A stretch of DNA of 43,738 nucleotides from Desulfofustis sp. Its GTDB lineage: Bacteria > Desulfobacterota > Desulfobulbia > Desulfobulbales > Desulfocapsaceae. This document shows positions 33,750 to 41,612 of the stretch, one piece after another; position 1 is the first letter of the stretch, and every line of letters starts with the position of its first letter. The position numbers and the translations under genes are program-made. The notes under the pieces are model-generated. The model ran no database searches and had not been told where the DNA came from. It saw only the letters and a program-made list of their open reading frames with translations. The DNA is taken from contig JABDQA010000019.1 of assembly GCA_013042475.1 (NCBI GenBank), forward strand, positions 1 through 43,738, written 5' to 3'.

Positions 33750-35063
33750 TTAATAAGGCTTCACCGCCCAACGGGGATAGGTTTGGCTACCCGGGAGCGA
33801 GAACAGCATTCGTTGATATAGACCGTTTTTCATTATTCCATATACCTTATGATCTCTGCCATCTCTTTTTGCAAAGATGATCTGATTGCCATCGGGTGAC
33901 CATGATGGTGTCTCATGGTGGGTTTGATCACTGGTGATTTGCGTGGAAGACCCGATATTGAAAGGATCTATGGTACAGAGATGATAGATGCCGCCTCTGA
34001 GGCTCGAATAGACTACCAGATTTTCCACTGGAGACCAAGAGGGTTCTGCATTTTCAACCCCTTCGAATGTCAGGCGCTGAGTATTGCCCGAAACCAATTC
34101 CATCATATAGAGCTGTGGCTTGCCGCTGCGATCGGAGACAAACACTATGTGCCGACCGTCCGGAGAAAAAGAAGGTGAGACGTTGATGCCGGTGCGCTTG
34201 GTCAACTGCCGTAAAATTTCGCCGCGGCGATTGATCAGGTAGAGATCTGGATTTCCCTTGAAGCTGAGAGTAACGACCATGGATTGTCCGTCTGGAGACC
34301 ATGCCGGAGCGAGATTCATTCCTTTCCTGCGGGAAATTACTCGGGTGGTCTTGCTTTGCCGCAGATCGGTGATGTACAGATTCTGATTGCCGCTGTGGTA
34401 GGAGGTATAGGCCATATTGACGCCATCAGGCGAAAATCGCGGCGAGACAACTAGATTGCGGTGTCTGGTAATCTGTCTTGTTTTCCGTCCGAGAATATCG
34501 GAGATAAATACCTCTCTCTCGCGTTTGTCAGCAGGTTGAGTTATAAATCCTATCTGGGTGGTGGCAAGTCCGGGGGTGCCGGTCAGTTCGTTGATAACCG
34601 CGTCGGTGAACTTATATAACATGAGATCTTTTTCATCCAGCGGTCCCTTATAGGCCTTACCCATCAGCATTTTATCTTCCGCTGCATCGAAAAGACGTAC
34701 CTCCATGTTGAGCTGGTCCTTGTTGACCGAATATCTGCCGACCACTCCGTAATCGGCACCAAGCCTGGCCCAGTCGCCGTTGGTGCTGGCGGCAACTTGT
34801 TGGTTCGGCAGGACGTCAATGATACCATGAAAGACAAGTGCTTTTGCGAGGGTATCCGCCAGTCCCCGGTCAAGCTTGGCATCGCTGGCTGATGCTGAGT
34901 TTTGAAACCGGGGGATGGCAAATTGTATTTTCCTGGTTTCCGCTGACGTTATATCCAGATATACCCTTTTCGCGGCAGCCTGAGCAGGCGGAAAAAGAGA
35001 AACTGACAGGATGATACTCAAGATAAGAAGCAGTTGTTTCATGGCAGGTTGTCGGGTTGTCAT
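33750..35063 (-). CDS. tolB: Tol-Pal system beta-propeller protein TolB
   Basis: Periplasmic subunit of the Tol envelope machine. Signal peptide MKQLLLILSIILSVSLFPPAQA, an N-terminal alpha/beta domain (KIQFAIPRFQNSASASDAKLDRGLADTLAKAL), then a six-bladed WD-like propeller with repeated SPDGxxI/M elements (RFSPDGVNMAYTS, AWSPDGQSMVVTL, SFSPDGRHIVFVSD, SWSPVENLVVYSS, SWSPDGNQIIFAKRDG). At 437 residues it has family length. TAATG overlap with tolA supports coupling from 35063; a second Met at 35042 gives a more standard signal peptide. Confidence 0.93.
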   Translation of the reverse strand: MTTRQPAMKQLLLILSIILSVSLFPPAQAAAKRVYLDITSAETRKIQFAIPRFQNSASASDAKLDRGLADTLAKALVFHGIIDVLPNQQVAASTNGDWARLGADYGVVGRYSVNKDQLNMEVRLFDAAEDKMLMGKAYKGPLDEKDLMLYKFTDAVINELTGTPGLATTQIGFITQPADKREREVFISDILGRKTRQITRHRNLVVSPRFSPDGVNMAYTSYHSGNQNLYITDLRQSKTTRVISRRKGMNLAPAWSPDGQSMVVTLSFKGNPDLYLINRRGEILRQLTKRTGINVSPSFSPDGRHIVFVSDRSGKPQLYMMELVSGNTQRLTFEGVENAEPSWSPVENLVVYSSLRGGIYHLCTIDPFNIGSSTQITSDQTHHETPSWSPDGNQIIFAKRDGRDHKVYGIMKNGLYQRMLFSLPGSQTYPRWAVKPY

Positions 35064-35941
35064 TATTGGATGCCGCCGGGTTTGAATACCAGACCGAATT
35101 CGATGGTATCGTTTTTGATGGCGGGGGGAATAGGCGGCAATGGTTTGGATTCCCTGATAGCTTTCTTCACGAATTGATCATAGGTCGGGTCGCCGGAACG
35201 TCGTTCGAAAAACTCATCAATGATGGTTCCATTCCTGGAGATTTTGATCACATAGATGGCCTGGATCGAATCATCGAACCTCTTGAATTCGGGTAACGCC
35301 CAGTGATTTGCAATTTTACCGGTGACGTTGAGGTAATACTGAGTCTCCAGGGCGCTTAGATTACTCGATCCAGATCTTCTCACCGGTGGACCAGGTGCAG
35401 GTGCGCTACGAACCTGATTGCGAATACGGTTCAACTCAGCCTGGGCGAGTTTTCGCTGCCTTTCGGCCTCCTCGGCTGCAATGCGCGCCTGCTCTGCCGC
35501 CAGTTGTTCCGCCTGGACCGCTTCAGCGAGCCGCTGGCGTTTGATGCGTTCCAGTTCCTTCTGTCGATCCCTTTGCGGGTCTTTGACCTTCTTCTTGATT
35601 TTCCGCTTAGAGGGCTTCAAAGACACCGGTTTGACTTCTTCCACCTGGGGAGGGGCGGGTGTTATAGGATCAGTTATAGCCACAGCTTCTTCGGACACCT
35701 CAGGTTCTGGCAGCGGGGCCGGCTCGGGGACCGGGGCAGGCGGAGCGCTCTGCTCGACCGCAGGTTCAGCGAGATTGACGAGGTCGACGGTGTAGATGTC
35801 CTCGTATTTGGGGCTGGGCTTGAAAAGATCTGGCACCACCACCACACTGAAAGCAATCAAAAGGTGAAAACCAACGGCCAGATTGAGCGGCAGTACCCAG
35901 CTGTTGTAGCCCCCGAACGTTATACGGTACTGTTCTGACAC
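35063..35941 (-). CDS. tolA: TolA/TonB-type energy transducer of the Tol system
   Basis: Spans the periplasm from TolQR to TolB/Pal. The 292 residues have one membrane helix (VLPLNLAVGFHLLIAFSVVVV, about 16-36), a Pro/Glu-rich stretch, a basic coiled coil (KKKVKDPQRDRQKELERIKRQRLAEAVQAEQLAAEQARIAAEEAERQRKLAQAEL) and a TonB_C-like C-terminal domain (YYLNVTGKIANHWALPE ... IKISRNGTIIDEFFERRSGDPTYDQFVKKAIRESKPLPPIPP). Shorter than E. coli TolA (421) because the helical stalk is short. Operon position between tolR and tolB decides TolA over TonB. Confidence 0.88.
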   Translation of the reverse strand: MSEQYRITFGGYNSWVLPLNLAVGFHLLIAFSVVVVPDLFKPSPKYEDIYTVDLVNLAEPAVEQSAPPAPVPEPAPLPEPEVSEEAVAITDPITPAPPQVEEVKPVSLKPSKRKIKKKVKDPQRDRQKELERIKRQRLAEAVQAEQLAAEQARIAAEEAERQRKLAQAELNRIRNQVRSAPAPGPPVRRSGSSNLSALETQYYLNVTGKIANHWALPEFKRFDDSIQAIYVIKISRNGTIIDEFFERRSGDPTYDQFVKKAIRESKPLPPIPPAIKNDTIEFGLVFKPGGIQ

Positions 35942-35942
35942 C

Positions 35943-36356
35943 TTATTCTTCTTCAGGCTGGGTGATCATGCCCAGCTTATCGAATCCGGCCTTCTTTATA
36001 TCGGCCATGATCTTGACCACTATCCCGTAGGTGACCGCCTTGTCAGCCTTGAGATAGATTGGCTTTTCTTTTATGCCCTGCTCATAATTTGAAAGTTGAT
36101 TAAAGAGATCCATTCTGGTTACTTCGAATTGATCGAGACTGATTTTTCCTTCCTTGTCAATGGTGACCACGATGGGATTCTCTTCCTGCCTGAGCGATTT
36201 AGTGGTTGTTTCCGGCAGATCGACGTCGAGCCCCTGGGTCATCATCGGGGCGGTTACCATGAAAATTATAAGCAGCACCAGCATGACATCAACGAGTGGC
36301 GTAACGTTGATGTCTGAAACGAGTTGCTTTCTGCCGTTGCCGTTTACCGGTCCCAT
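35943..36356 (-). CDS. tolR: TolR/ExbD-family proton-channel subunit
   Basis: Inner-membrane stator subunit using proton motive force. The 137 residues have one N-terminal helix with the essential Asp (NVTPLVDVMLVLLIIFMVTAPMMTQGLDVDLPE), then the periplasmic domain (VVTIDKEGKISLDQ ... IYLKADKAVTYGIVVKIMADIKKAGFDKLGMITQPE). The operon shows it to be TolR rather than ExbD. It ends 1 base before tolA. Confidence 0.92.
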   Translation of the reverse strand: MGPVNGNGRKQLVSDINVTPLVDVMLVLLIIFMVTAPMMTQGLDVDLPETTTKSLRQEENPIVVTIDKEGKISLDQFEVTRMDLFNQLSNYEQGIKEKPIYLKADKAVTYGIVVKIMADIKKAGFDKLGMITQPEEE

Positions 36357-36362
36357 ATGCGA

Positions 36363-37061
36363 CTAGACCCTTGAGAGCAGATCCCTTTCTACCAGGTTCA
36401 AAAAATCGGTGGAAAAGCTTTGAGTGCTGTATTGAATCCCAGTCAGTTTGTTTGAAAAATAGTTATAGAAAATTACCGCTGGAATGGCAGCAGCGAGTCC
36501 TGCAGCTGTCGCCACGAGTGCTTCCGAGATGCCGGGAGCAACGACAGCCAGAGAGGCCGAACCGCGTTGACCAATATCATGAAACGAGACCATGATTCCC
36601 CACACCGTTCCAAACAGCCCTATGAACGGAGTGGCACTGCCGGTGGTGGCCAAAAACGGCAGCAGACTGCCGAACTTGTTCACCGCCTCGTCTTCTGCTT
36701 TGCGCAACGCCCGTTTGAGGTTGTCCATGGTTGCGAGTTGCATCTCCAGGGTCTCCGGGCCGTCTTCTTCACCCCTGGCTCTGATTTTGTTTATTTTCTT
36801 TAATTCCGTGAATCCGGCATTAAAGACTGATGCCTCGGGGCTGTAAACAAACTCCTCGGCCGCATCGCTGGCTTCATTGAGATTGCCCGAGGTCCAGAAA
36901 GTATCGAGAAAATCTTCAGAGTCGAGACGCACTTTGCGAAAGAGTCTGAATTTCATGAAAATTATCGACCAGGAAACAACGGAGAAAAACAGCAGCAGCA
37001 GCATGACCATCTGACCGACAGGTCCGGCATGCAGAATCATTTGCGTAATGGAGAGTTGCAC
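36363..37061 (-). CDS. tolQ: TolQ/ExbB-family proton-channel subunit
   Basis: The 232-residue membrane protein forms the pentameric ring around TolR. Three helices: residues about 10-36 (GPVGQMVMLLLLFFSVVSWSIIFMKF), about 140-170 and about 180-205, with the family core LPFLATTGSATPFIGLFGTVWGIMVSFHDIG and GISEALVATAAGLAAAIPAVIFYNYFSNK. It is the first gene of the tol operon, 6 bases before tolR. The 167-base gap upstream to fabZ holds no gene; a convincing promoter was not assigned there. Confidence 0.93.
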   Translation of the reverse strand: MQLSITQMILHAGPVGQMVMLLLLFFSVVSWSIIFMKFRLFRKVRLDSEDFLDTFWTSGNLNEASDAAEEFVYSPEASVFNAGFTELKKINKIRARGEEDGPETLEMQLATMDNLKRALRKAEDEAVNKFGSLLPFLATTGSATPFIGLFGTVWGIMVSFHDIGQRGSASLAVVAPGISEALVATAAGLAAAIPAVIFYNYFSNKLTGIQYSTQSFSTDFLNLVERDLLSRV

Positions 37062-37228
37062 GATTAGACTTCCTTACCGACAGAACTGGAATCGAATTCA
37101 CCGATTGATATGTTTATCAACATCCTTAAAGCAAGCCTATATTACCTCTTTTGAACGAAAGGTCAACCGCTCAATTTTCTAAAAAAAGGCGTCATCGTAA
37201 GTACTTATTAGATCACCAAAAGATAGGT

Positions 37229-37654
37229 TCAAGGGTCGATGAGGGCACAATAAAACTCGGTTTTCACCGCGAGTTGATCGCCGACTTTAGCTTTTCCCCG
37301 GAGGACGCTGACAGAGGACACGGTGTCGATCAGCCCCACTTCGATATCTACCGTTTCTCCTGGAAGCACACGTCGTTTGAATCTGGTATCGGAAATTCGC
37401 GTGAGCACCGGTATCTTTGCATCATCATCTGAAAAAGAACTGGCCAGAAGGAGGGCGCCACTCTGAAATATTGCTTCACAAAGAAGCACACCCGGTAGTA
37501 AAGGATTGCCAGGATAATGACCCTGGAAGACATCAAGGTCGTCCTCGAAAGTTTTTCGTGTCCTGATGCTCGTGTCAGTCTGACTGATGATGTGGTCGAC
37601 CCAGAGAAACGGCGGTCGATGGGGGATAAGGGAGAGAATCCGTGTATCTGTCAC
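37229..37654 (-). CDS. FabZ-like 3-hydroxyacyl-ACP dehydratase of the KS/CrtI-like cluster
   Basis: Hot-dog fold dehydratase of 141 residues. The active-site region DVFQGHYPGNPLLPGVLLCEAIFQSGALLLA carries the catalytic His and the Glu of the FabZ helix. The N-terminal ILSLIPHRPPFLWVDHI is the usual FabZ entry. It is the last gene of a six-gene cluster, directly after fabG (adjacent stop/start, no gap), so it dehydrates the hydroxyacyl-ACP made by the cluster's ketosynthase and reductase. It is probably not the housekeeping fabZ, which is normally with lpxD/lpxA. No terminator was seen after it. Confidence 0.88.
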   Translation of the reverse strand: MTDTRILSLIPHRPPFLWVDHIISQTDTSIRTRKTFEDDLDVFQGHYPGNPLLPGVLLCEAIFQSGALLLASSFSDDDAKIPVLTRISDTRFKRRVLPGETVDIEVGLIDTVSSVSVLRGKAKVGDQLAVKTEFYCALIDP

Positions 37655-38389
37655 TTAGAGGCCTCCATTGACATCGAGTACTGAACCGGTGATATAGGAA
37701 GCTTTTTCAGATGCAAGAAACTGGACTGCTGCAACCACTTCACCAACATCACCGAATCGGCGCATCGGCACCATCTTTTTGTAGGCACTTAGCTGTTCGT
37801 CTGCAAGGTCCTCGAGAAGATCCGTCTTGATGAAACCAGGGGACACACAGTTCACCGTAATCTTCTTACGAGCTACTTCCTTGGCGAGAGTCCTGGTGAA
37901 ACCGATCTGACCAGCCTTCGAGGCAGCGTAATTTGCCTGGCCCTGGATGCCCATATGGGATGAAGGTGAGGTGATGTTGACAATACGACCGAACTTTTGC
38001 TTGAGCATCAGCGGAATCGCATATTTACTCATGTGAAAAGTGCCAGACAGGTTTATGTCGATCACCTGCTGCCATTGCTCGCTGTTCATTAGTGCGACGA
38101 TTGCATCTTTTCTCACTCCGGCATTGTTAACCAGAATGTCAAGGGTGTCGAAACGGGATTCGAGCTGTTCATAGAAGCGCGCAACCTGCTCGTGATCGGC
38201 GACGTCGCAGCGCTCTAGTTGCAGCTGATCTTCTGACCACTTATTTTGAAACCTTTTTGCCTCTTCCTGATTGCTGCCGTAAACACCCACCACCTTACAA
38301 TTTTGCTGTAGAAACGATTCAGCTATTGCTCTGCCGATACCCCTGGTCGCACCGGTAACAACCGCAGTTTTTCCTGTAAATTCTGTCAT
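37655..38389 (-). CDS. FabG-like 3-oxoacyl-ACP reductase
   Basis: SDR of 244 residues, NADPH-dependent. Cofactor motif VVTGATRGIGRAIAE, NNAG at about residue 87 (LVNNAGVRKDA), catalytic Ser in VNITSPSSHMG, YAASKAG for Tyr/Lys, and the C-terminal PGFIKTDLL and YITGSVLDVNGGL. The length and C-terminus match FabG. Its place between the CrtI-like oxidoreductase and fabZ marks it as the cluster's ketoreductase. The catalytic Ser loop SPSSHMGIQGQ is typical of FabG rather than other SDRs. Confidence 0.9.
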   Translation of the reverse strand: MTEFTGKTAVVTGATRGIGRAIAESFLQQNCKVVGVYGSNQEEAKRFQNKWSEDQLQLERCDVADHEQVARFYEQLESRFDTLDILVNNAGVRKDAIVALMNSEQWQQVIDINLSGTFHMSKYAIPLMLKQKFGRIVNITSPSSHMGIQGQANYAASKAGQIGFTRTLAKEVARKKITVNCVSPGFIKTDLLEDLADEQLSAYKKMVPMRRFGDVGEVVAAVQFLASEKASYITGSVLDVNGGL

Positions 38390-38403
38390 GGATACCCGCT
38401 TGA

Positions 38404-39810
38404 TTAAAGGGATCTTAAATAACCGTCGACATCGTTGGCTACTATGACTCCGTAGTTAATGGCGCCGAGCCAGCCGGACATGATAATGCCAACAGAACCG
38501 ACATGAAACAGCCCATTCACTTCTTTGAAGATGGTGCGCGACACGTCAAGACCTTCGAATTTAGTGCCGAAAGAGGTGCCCTTGGTATGCAGGGTATAGC
38601 GACTGAACGTCAATGGTGTTGCGGCCTCCAACCAATCGATCTTGGTCTTCACTGCAGGGAGATAACGTTCGAGGTCGACGATGGTCCTGTCGATCATGTG
38701 CTGTTTGGTTGACCTGTAATCTTGTTCTTCAAGAGCGGCCCAGTCATCGTAATTACTGTTCATGGAGGCGACGATGGTGTAGCGTTCGAGTCCTGGCCTG
38801 GTTTTAGGATAATAGACCGAAAAAGTTTTAGACCTGGTGTTGATGTCTAGCAATTCAGCTGAATCAAATTCAGGCGAAAGAGAAGTGAAAAGCAGATCAC
38901 CAATGTGATCGATATGCTCTCCTTCTTGTATGCCTATGTAGACCTGGCAACTCGAATTGTTGACCCGTATTTTTGAAGCCTTTGCTAAAAACTCCTCAGA
39001 ATATTGGCCGGGATCTGACAATTGAAAAATGGTGTTGGTGATACCGCTGTTGGATACCACAGCCCCAGCTTTCTTGAACGCACCGTTGACTTCGACCCCA
39101 ATTGTTTTTTTGTTCTTGGTAACAATCCTGTCAACCCGAGCCCGAGTGCAGATCGTTACGCCGTTTTTTTCCAGTTCGGCGGCCATCAGTTTGATCAACT
39201 GGTCGGTTCCCCCCTCAAATGTGAAGACACCGCGATTCATGAAATTGGAAAAAACTATTCCATAGGTGATGGCCGGATCATCGAGCGTCGAACCGTTGGC
39301 ATAAGTAATCGGTTCCATGAGCAGGCGGTGGACGTCGGTTCGACCTGGAAAAAACTCCTCGAACAATTCCCTGGTACTCATTGACTGGTCGTCATAGAAG
39401 TTCATTTTATCGATCCGGGAAAAAAACCGCTCTATCTGACCCATGCCGACTTCGAATTTTTCGTTGAGAATCGAGATAAAATCTTCTTTGTCAAAAGTGG
39501 TGCGCAATGAGAATTGAGGATTATCGAAAACGATGTCCCTGAGTTGAACGATGGAGTTCATAATTTCACGGTTCCAATACTTCTTGCAGGTTTTTACCAT
39601 ACCGTATGGAAAACCGTGCAAAGACACATCGAATATATGGGTCTTTCGGGTAAACCAGGTAGCCAATCCGCCGAGTCGGTGGTGATGTTCAAGCAGCAGC
39701 ACCGAATGCCCGCTACGGGCCAGCCTGTTGGCGGTGGTGAGCCCGCCAAGGCCAGATCCGACGACGATGACATCATAGGCGTCTTTGGTCTGTTGCAATG
39801 ATACAGCCAT
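38404..39810 (-). CDS. CrtI/phytoene desaturase-like FAD oxidoreductase (second of pair)
   Basis: The 468 residues start with a dinucleotide-binding motif (DVIVVGSGLGGLTTANRLARSGHSVLLLEHHHRLGGLATWF), the carotenoid desaturase/isomerase signature. Middle region GTDQLIKLMAAELEKNGVTICTRARVDRIV is the second FAD-contact part of the family. The C-terminus GLFHVGSVGIIMSGWLGAINYGVIVANDV retains the FAD ribityl loop but lacks the usual PGAG form. In this operon a carotenoid substrate is unlikely, since no phytoene synthase is present; an acyl-ACP or acyl chain substrate for desaturation or double-bond isomerisation is inferred. It is 23 bases after the first paralogue. Confidence 0.85.
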   Translation of the reverse strand: MAVSLQQTKDAYDVIVVGSGLGGLTTANRLARSGHSVLLLEHHHRLGGLATWFTRKTHIFDVSLHGFPYGMVKTCKKYWNREIMNSIVQLRDIVFDNPQFSLRTTFDKEDFISILNEKFEVGMGQIERFFSRIDKMNFYDDQSMSTRELFEEFFPGRTDVHRLLMEPITYANGSTLDDPAITYGIVFSNFMNRGVFTFEGGTDQLIKLMAAELEKNGVTICTRARVDRIVTKNKKTIGVEVNGAFKKAGAVVSNSGITNTIFQLSDPGQYSEEFLAKASKIRVNNSSCQVYIGIQEGEHIDHIGDLLFTSLSPEFDSAELLDINTRSKTFSVYYPKTRPGLERYTIVASMNSNYDDWAALEEQDYRSTKQHMIDRTIVDLERYLPAVKTKIDWLEAATPLTFSRYTLHTKGTSFGTKFEGLDVSRTIFKEVNGLFHVGSVGIIMSGWLGAINYGVIVANDVDGYLRSL

Positions 39811-39832
39811 ATTTGTAGACGAAAGGATTGGA

Positions 39833-41218
39833 CTAAAGTTTGGAGAGAATATGCTTGTTGACCATGGAAACCCCGCTCAGCATTGCGCCAACTATGCCAA
39901 GGAATCCCTGATCGGTGCCAGCCAGCACCAGATTTTCATACCCCATGCTGCCGTCACTTACTTTCTTGGGACTTCCATAGATCGCGCCCCCATGCTTGCC
40001 GGTGAAGCGTTCCACGGTGTGCGGAGTAAAACAATCGGAGAAAACGATGTGTTCTGAAAAATCGCCGACAATCGGTTCGACCTCTGTACACGCTTTGTGG
40101 CCGTGTATCTGCTTCATCTCCTCATAGATGGGACCTTCTTTGGAGGCCTTGAGCCACTGCTGATAATTAGCCAGATGGGTGGTCCGCACCTCTATGGAGT
40201 CCCTGCCTGTCTGCAGATTCTGAAAATTGAAGGGTAGGCTGATTACACCGCTTTCATAACAGACAGCAATATCGGGATGTTCGAACCGAAAGTCATTTTC
40301 CTTGCTGTAAAAAATGCAGGTCCGGTCGCCCGGAAGAGTCTGCAACGCCTGTCGGTCAACTTGGAAAATTGATTCGATGAACGAGAGGCGTCGATCTTGC
40401 TGAGTGTCCTTACTGCGACCTAGAAGCAACCGGGTTTCGTCCAGGCCGATGGTGCTGACCAAGTGCTTGCAGAGAATTTTCTCACCATTTTCCAGTGTGA
40501 CACCAATAATTTTCTCACCCTGTGAAATAATGTTTCTTACCCCGGTGCCTAATTTAAGAGTACCACCATACTGGTTGAGCTTGTTAACCAGAAGATCAAG
40601 CAGGTTTTTGATGGTCCCGGCAGGTCTGAACAGCCCTTCCTGGTAAACCGAACGAAACATGATAACGAATTGTTTAAAATCGATGTCGTTTTCCCAGCTC
40701 GATCCGTAATAGAGGACGGGACACAGCAGCATGTTCACGAGCAGCTGGTCATTGAGAAAATCGGCAAGAACAGCACGGGTGGAGCGGTAATCCTGTGCAG
40801 AAAATGGGTCGGCTTCATCTATGTAGCGAACCAAATGCTGGAAATTGTCGGACTCGGAGGAAAAATTGGTGTTGATTTCCTGTTGCAGTTCCTCAAAATC
40901 GTTGGAAAACAGTAGGGATGTTTCGGGAAACCTTATTTCACTGCTGATCTGCTGATGGAAACCGATCTCATCTCGATGGATTTTCAGCTGTCTGAGAAGC
41001 TTGTTGAGGGGGGCGTGCTTGGCCGCTTTATCTGCGTAGTTTGTTATGGCATGCAGGCCGGTTTCAAACAACCGGTTGTTGCGATAGTAATATGAGTTAA
41101 GTCCGCCAACCCTGGAATGCCGTTCGAGAAGCAGTACGTTTTCATTGTATCTGGCTAATCTGATAGCAGCGGCCAGCCCAGACAGACCGCCACCGATTAC
41201 GACAAAACTGGCTTGCAC
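39833..41218 (-). CDS. CrtI/phytoene desaturase-like FAD oxidoreductase (first of pair)
   Basis: The 461 residues open with FVVIGGGLSGLAAAIRLARYNENVLLLERHSRVGGLNSYYYRNNRLFETGLHAITNY, the FAD/NAD amine-oxidase-like motif with the GG(L/Y) extension. A central AGTIKNLLDLLVNKLNQYGGTLKLGTGVRNIISQGEKIIGV block corresponds to the desaturase family's second signature. The end LVLAGTDQGFLGIVGAMLSGVSMVNKHIL is a FAD-binding tail. It begins 4 bases after the ACP gene, hence translational coupling. The two paralogues are clearly diverged from each other, so different steps are likely. Substrate unknown. Confidence 0.85.
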   Translation of the reverse strand: MQASFVVIGGGLSGLAAAIRLARYNENVLLLERHSRVGGLNSYYYRNNRLFETGLHAITNYADKAAKHAPLNKLLRQLKIHRDEIGFHQQISSEIRFPETSLLFSNDFEELQQEINTNFSSESDNFQHLVRYIDEADPFSAQDYRSTRAVLADFLNDQLLVNMLLCPVLYYGSSWENDIDFKQFVIMFRSVYQEGLFRPAGTIKNLLDLLVNKLNQYGGTLKLGTGVRNIISQGEKIIGVTLENGEKILCKHLVSTIGLDETRLLLGRSKDTQQDRRLSFIESIFQVDRQALQTLPGDRTCIFYSKENDFRFEHPDIAVCYESGVISLPFNFQNLQTGRDSIEVRTTHLANYQQWLKASKEGPIYEEMKQIHGHKACTEVEPIVGDFSEHIVFSDCFTPHTVERFTGKHGGAIYGSPKKVSDGSMGYENLVLAGTDQGFLGIVGAMLSGVSMVNKHILSKL

Positions 41219-41221
41219 GGA

Positions 41222-41473
41222 TCAGGCTTCTTTCAATAAGGGTTCCAGATAATTTGTACAGCTGGTAAGCGTGGCAAGCTGAGGGTAATCTTCCTCAGGA
41301 ATTTGCAGCTTGTAACGTTTTCTCAATTCCATGACGATGTCCAGGAAGTCCATCGAGTCCAGATCAAGCTGATCGCGCAACGGCTGATCCGGATCGAGGC
41401 TGTCGAAATCTGCTTCGTCGTCAATATCTTCAATGATCTCTAATATAAGATCCTTTATATCGTTACGAGTCAT
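41222..41473 (-). CDS. Acyl carrier protein dedicated to the cluster
   Basis: An 83-residue carrier protein. The phosphopantetheine site is the Ser of DLDSMDFLDIVMEL (the usual DSL is DSM here), within an acidic helix bundle (RNDIKDLILEIIEDIDDEADFDSLDPDQ). A GGAGA ribosome site lies 6 bases upstream of the ATG. The sequence differs from housekeeping AcpP (no DSLDTVEL), supporting a specialised pathway. It lies between the ketosynthase and first oxidoreductase. Confidence 0.9.
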   Translation of the reverse strand: MTRNDIKDLILEIIEDIDDEADFDSLDPDQPLRDQLDLDSMDFLDIVMELRKRYKLQIPEEDYPQLATLTSCTNYLEPLLKEA

Positions 41474-41557
41474 AAAAGTCTCCGAATAACACGGGTACTC
41501 AAGGTTTGTGTTAAAAGTGCGTTATCGCGCGTGCATACGAGTTCTAGCAAATCACGT

Positions 41558-41587
41558 ATTATACCATACCTGATGGATTTATTTAAC
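41558..41587 (-). promoter_or_regulatory. Predicted internal promoter before the ACP gene
   Basis: On the minus strand a perfect TATAAT (41563-41558) with TTAAAT 17 bases upstream, in the 139-base gap between the ketosynthase and ACP genes. This would allow ACP and downstream genes to be expressed without the ketosynthase. Confidence 0.5.
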
Positions 41588-41612
41588 TGTTTTTTTATTT
41601 CGGTCTGGAGGA

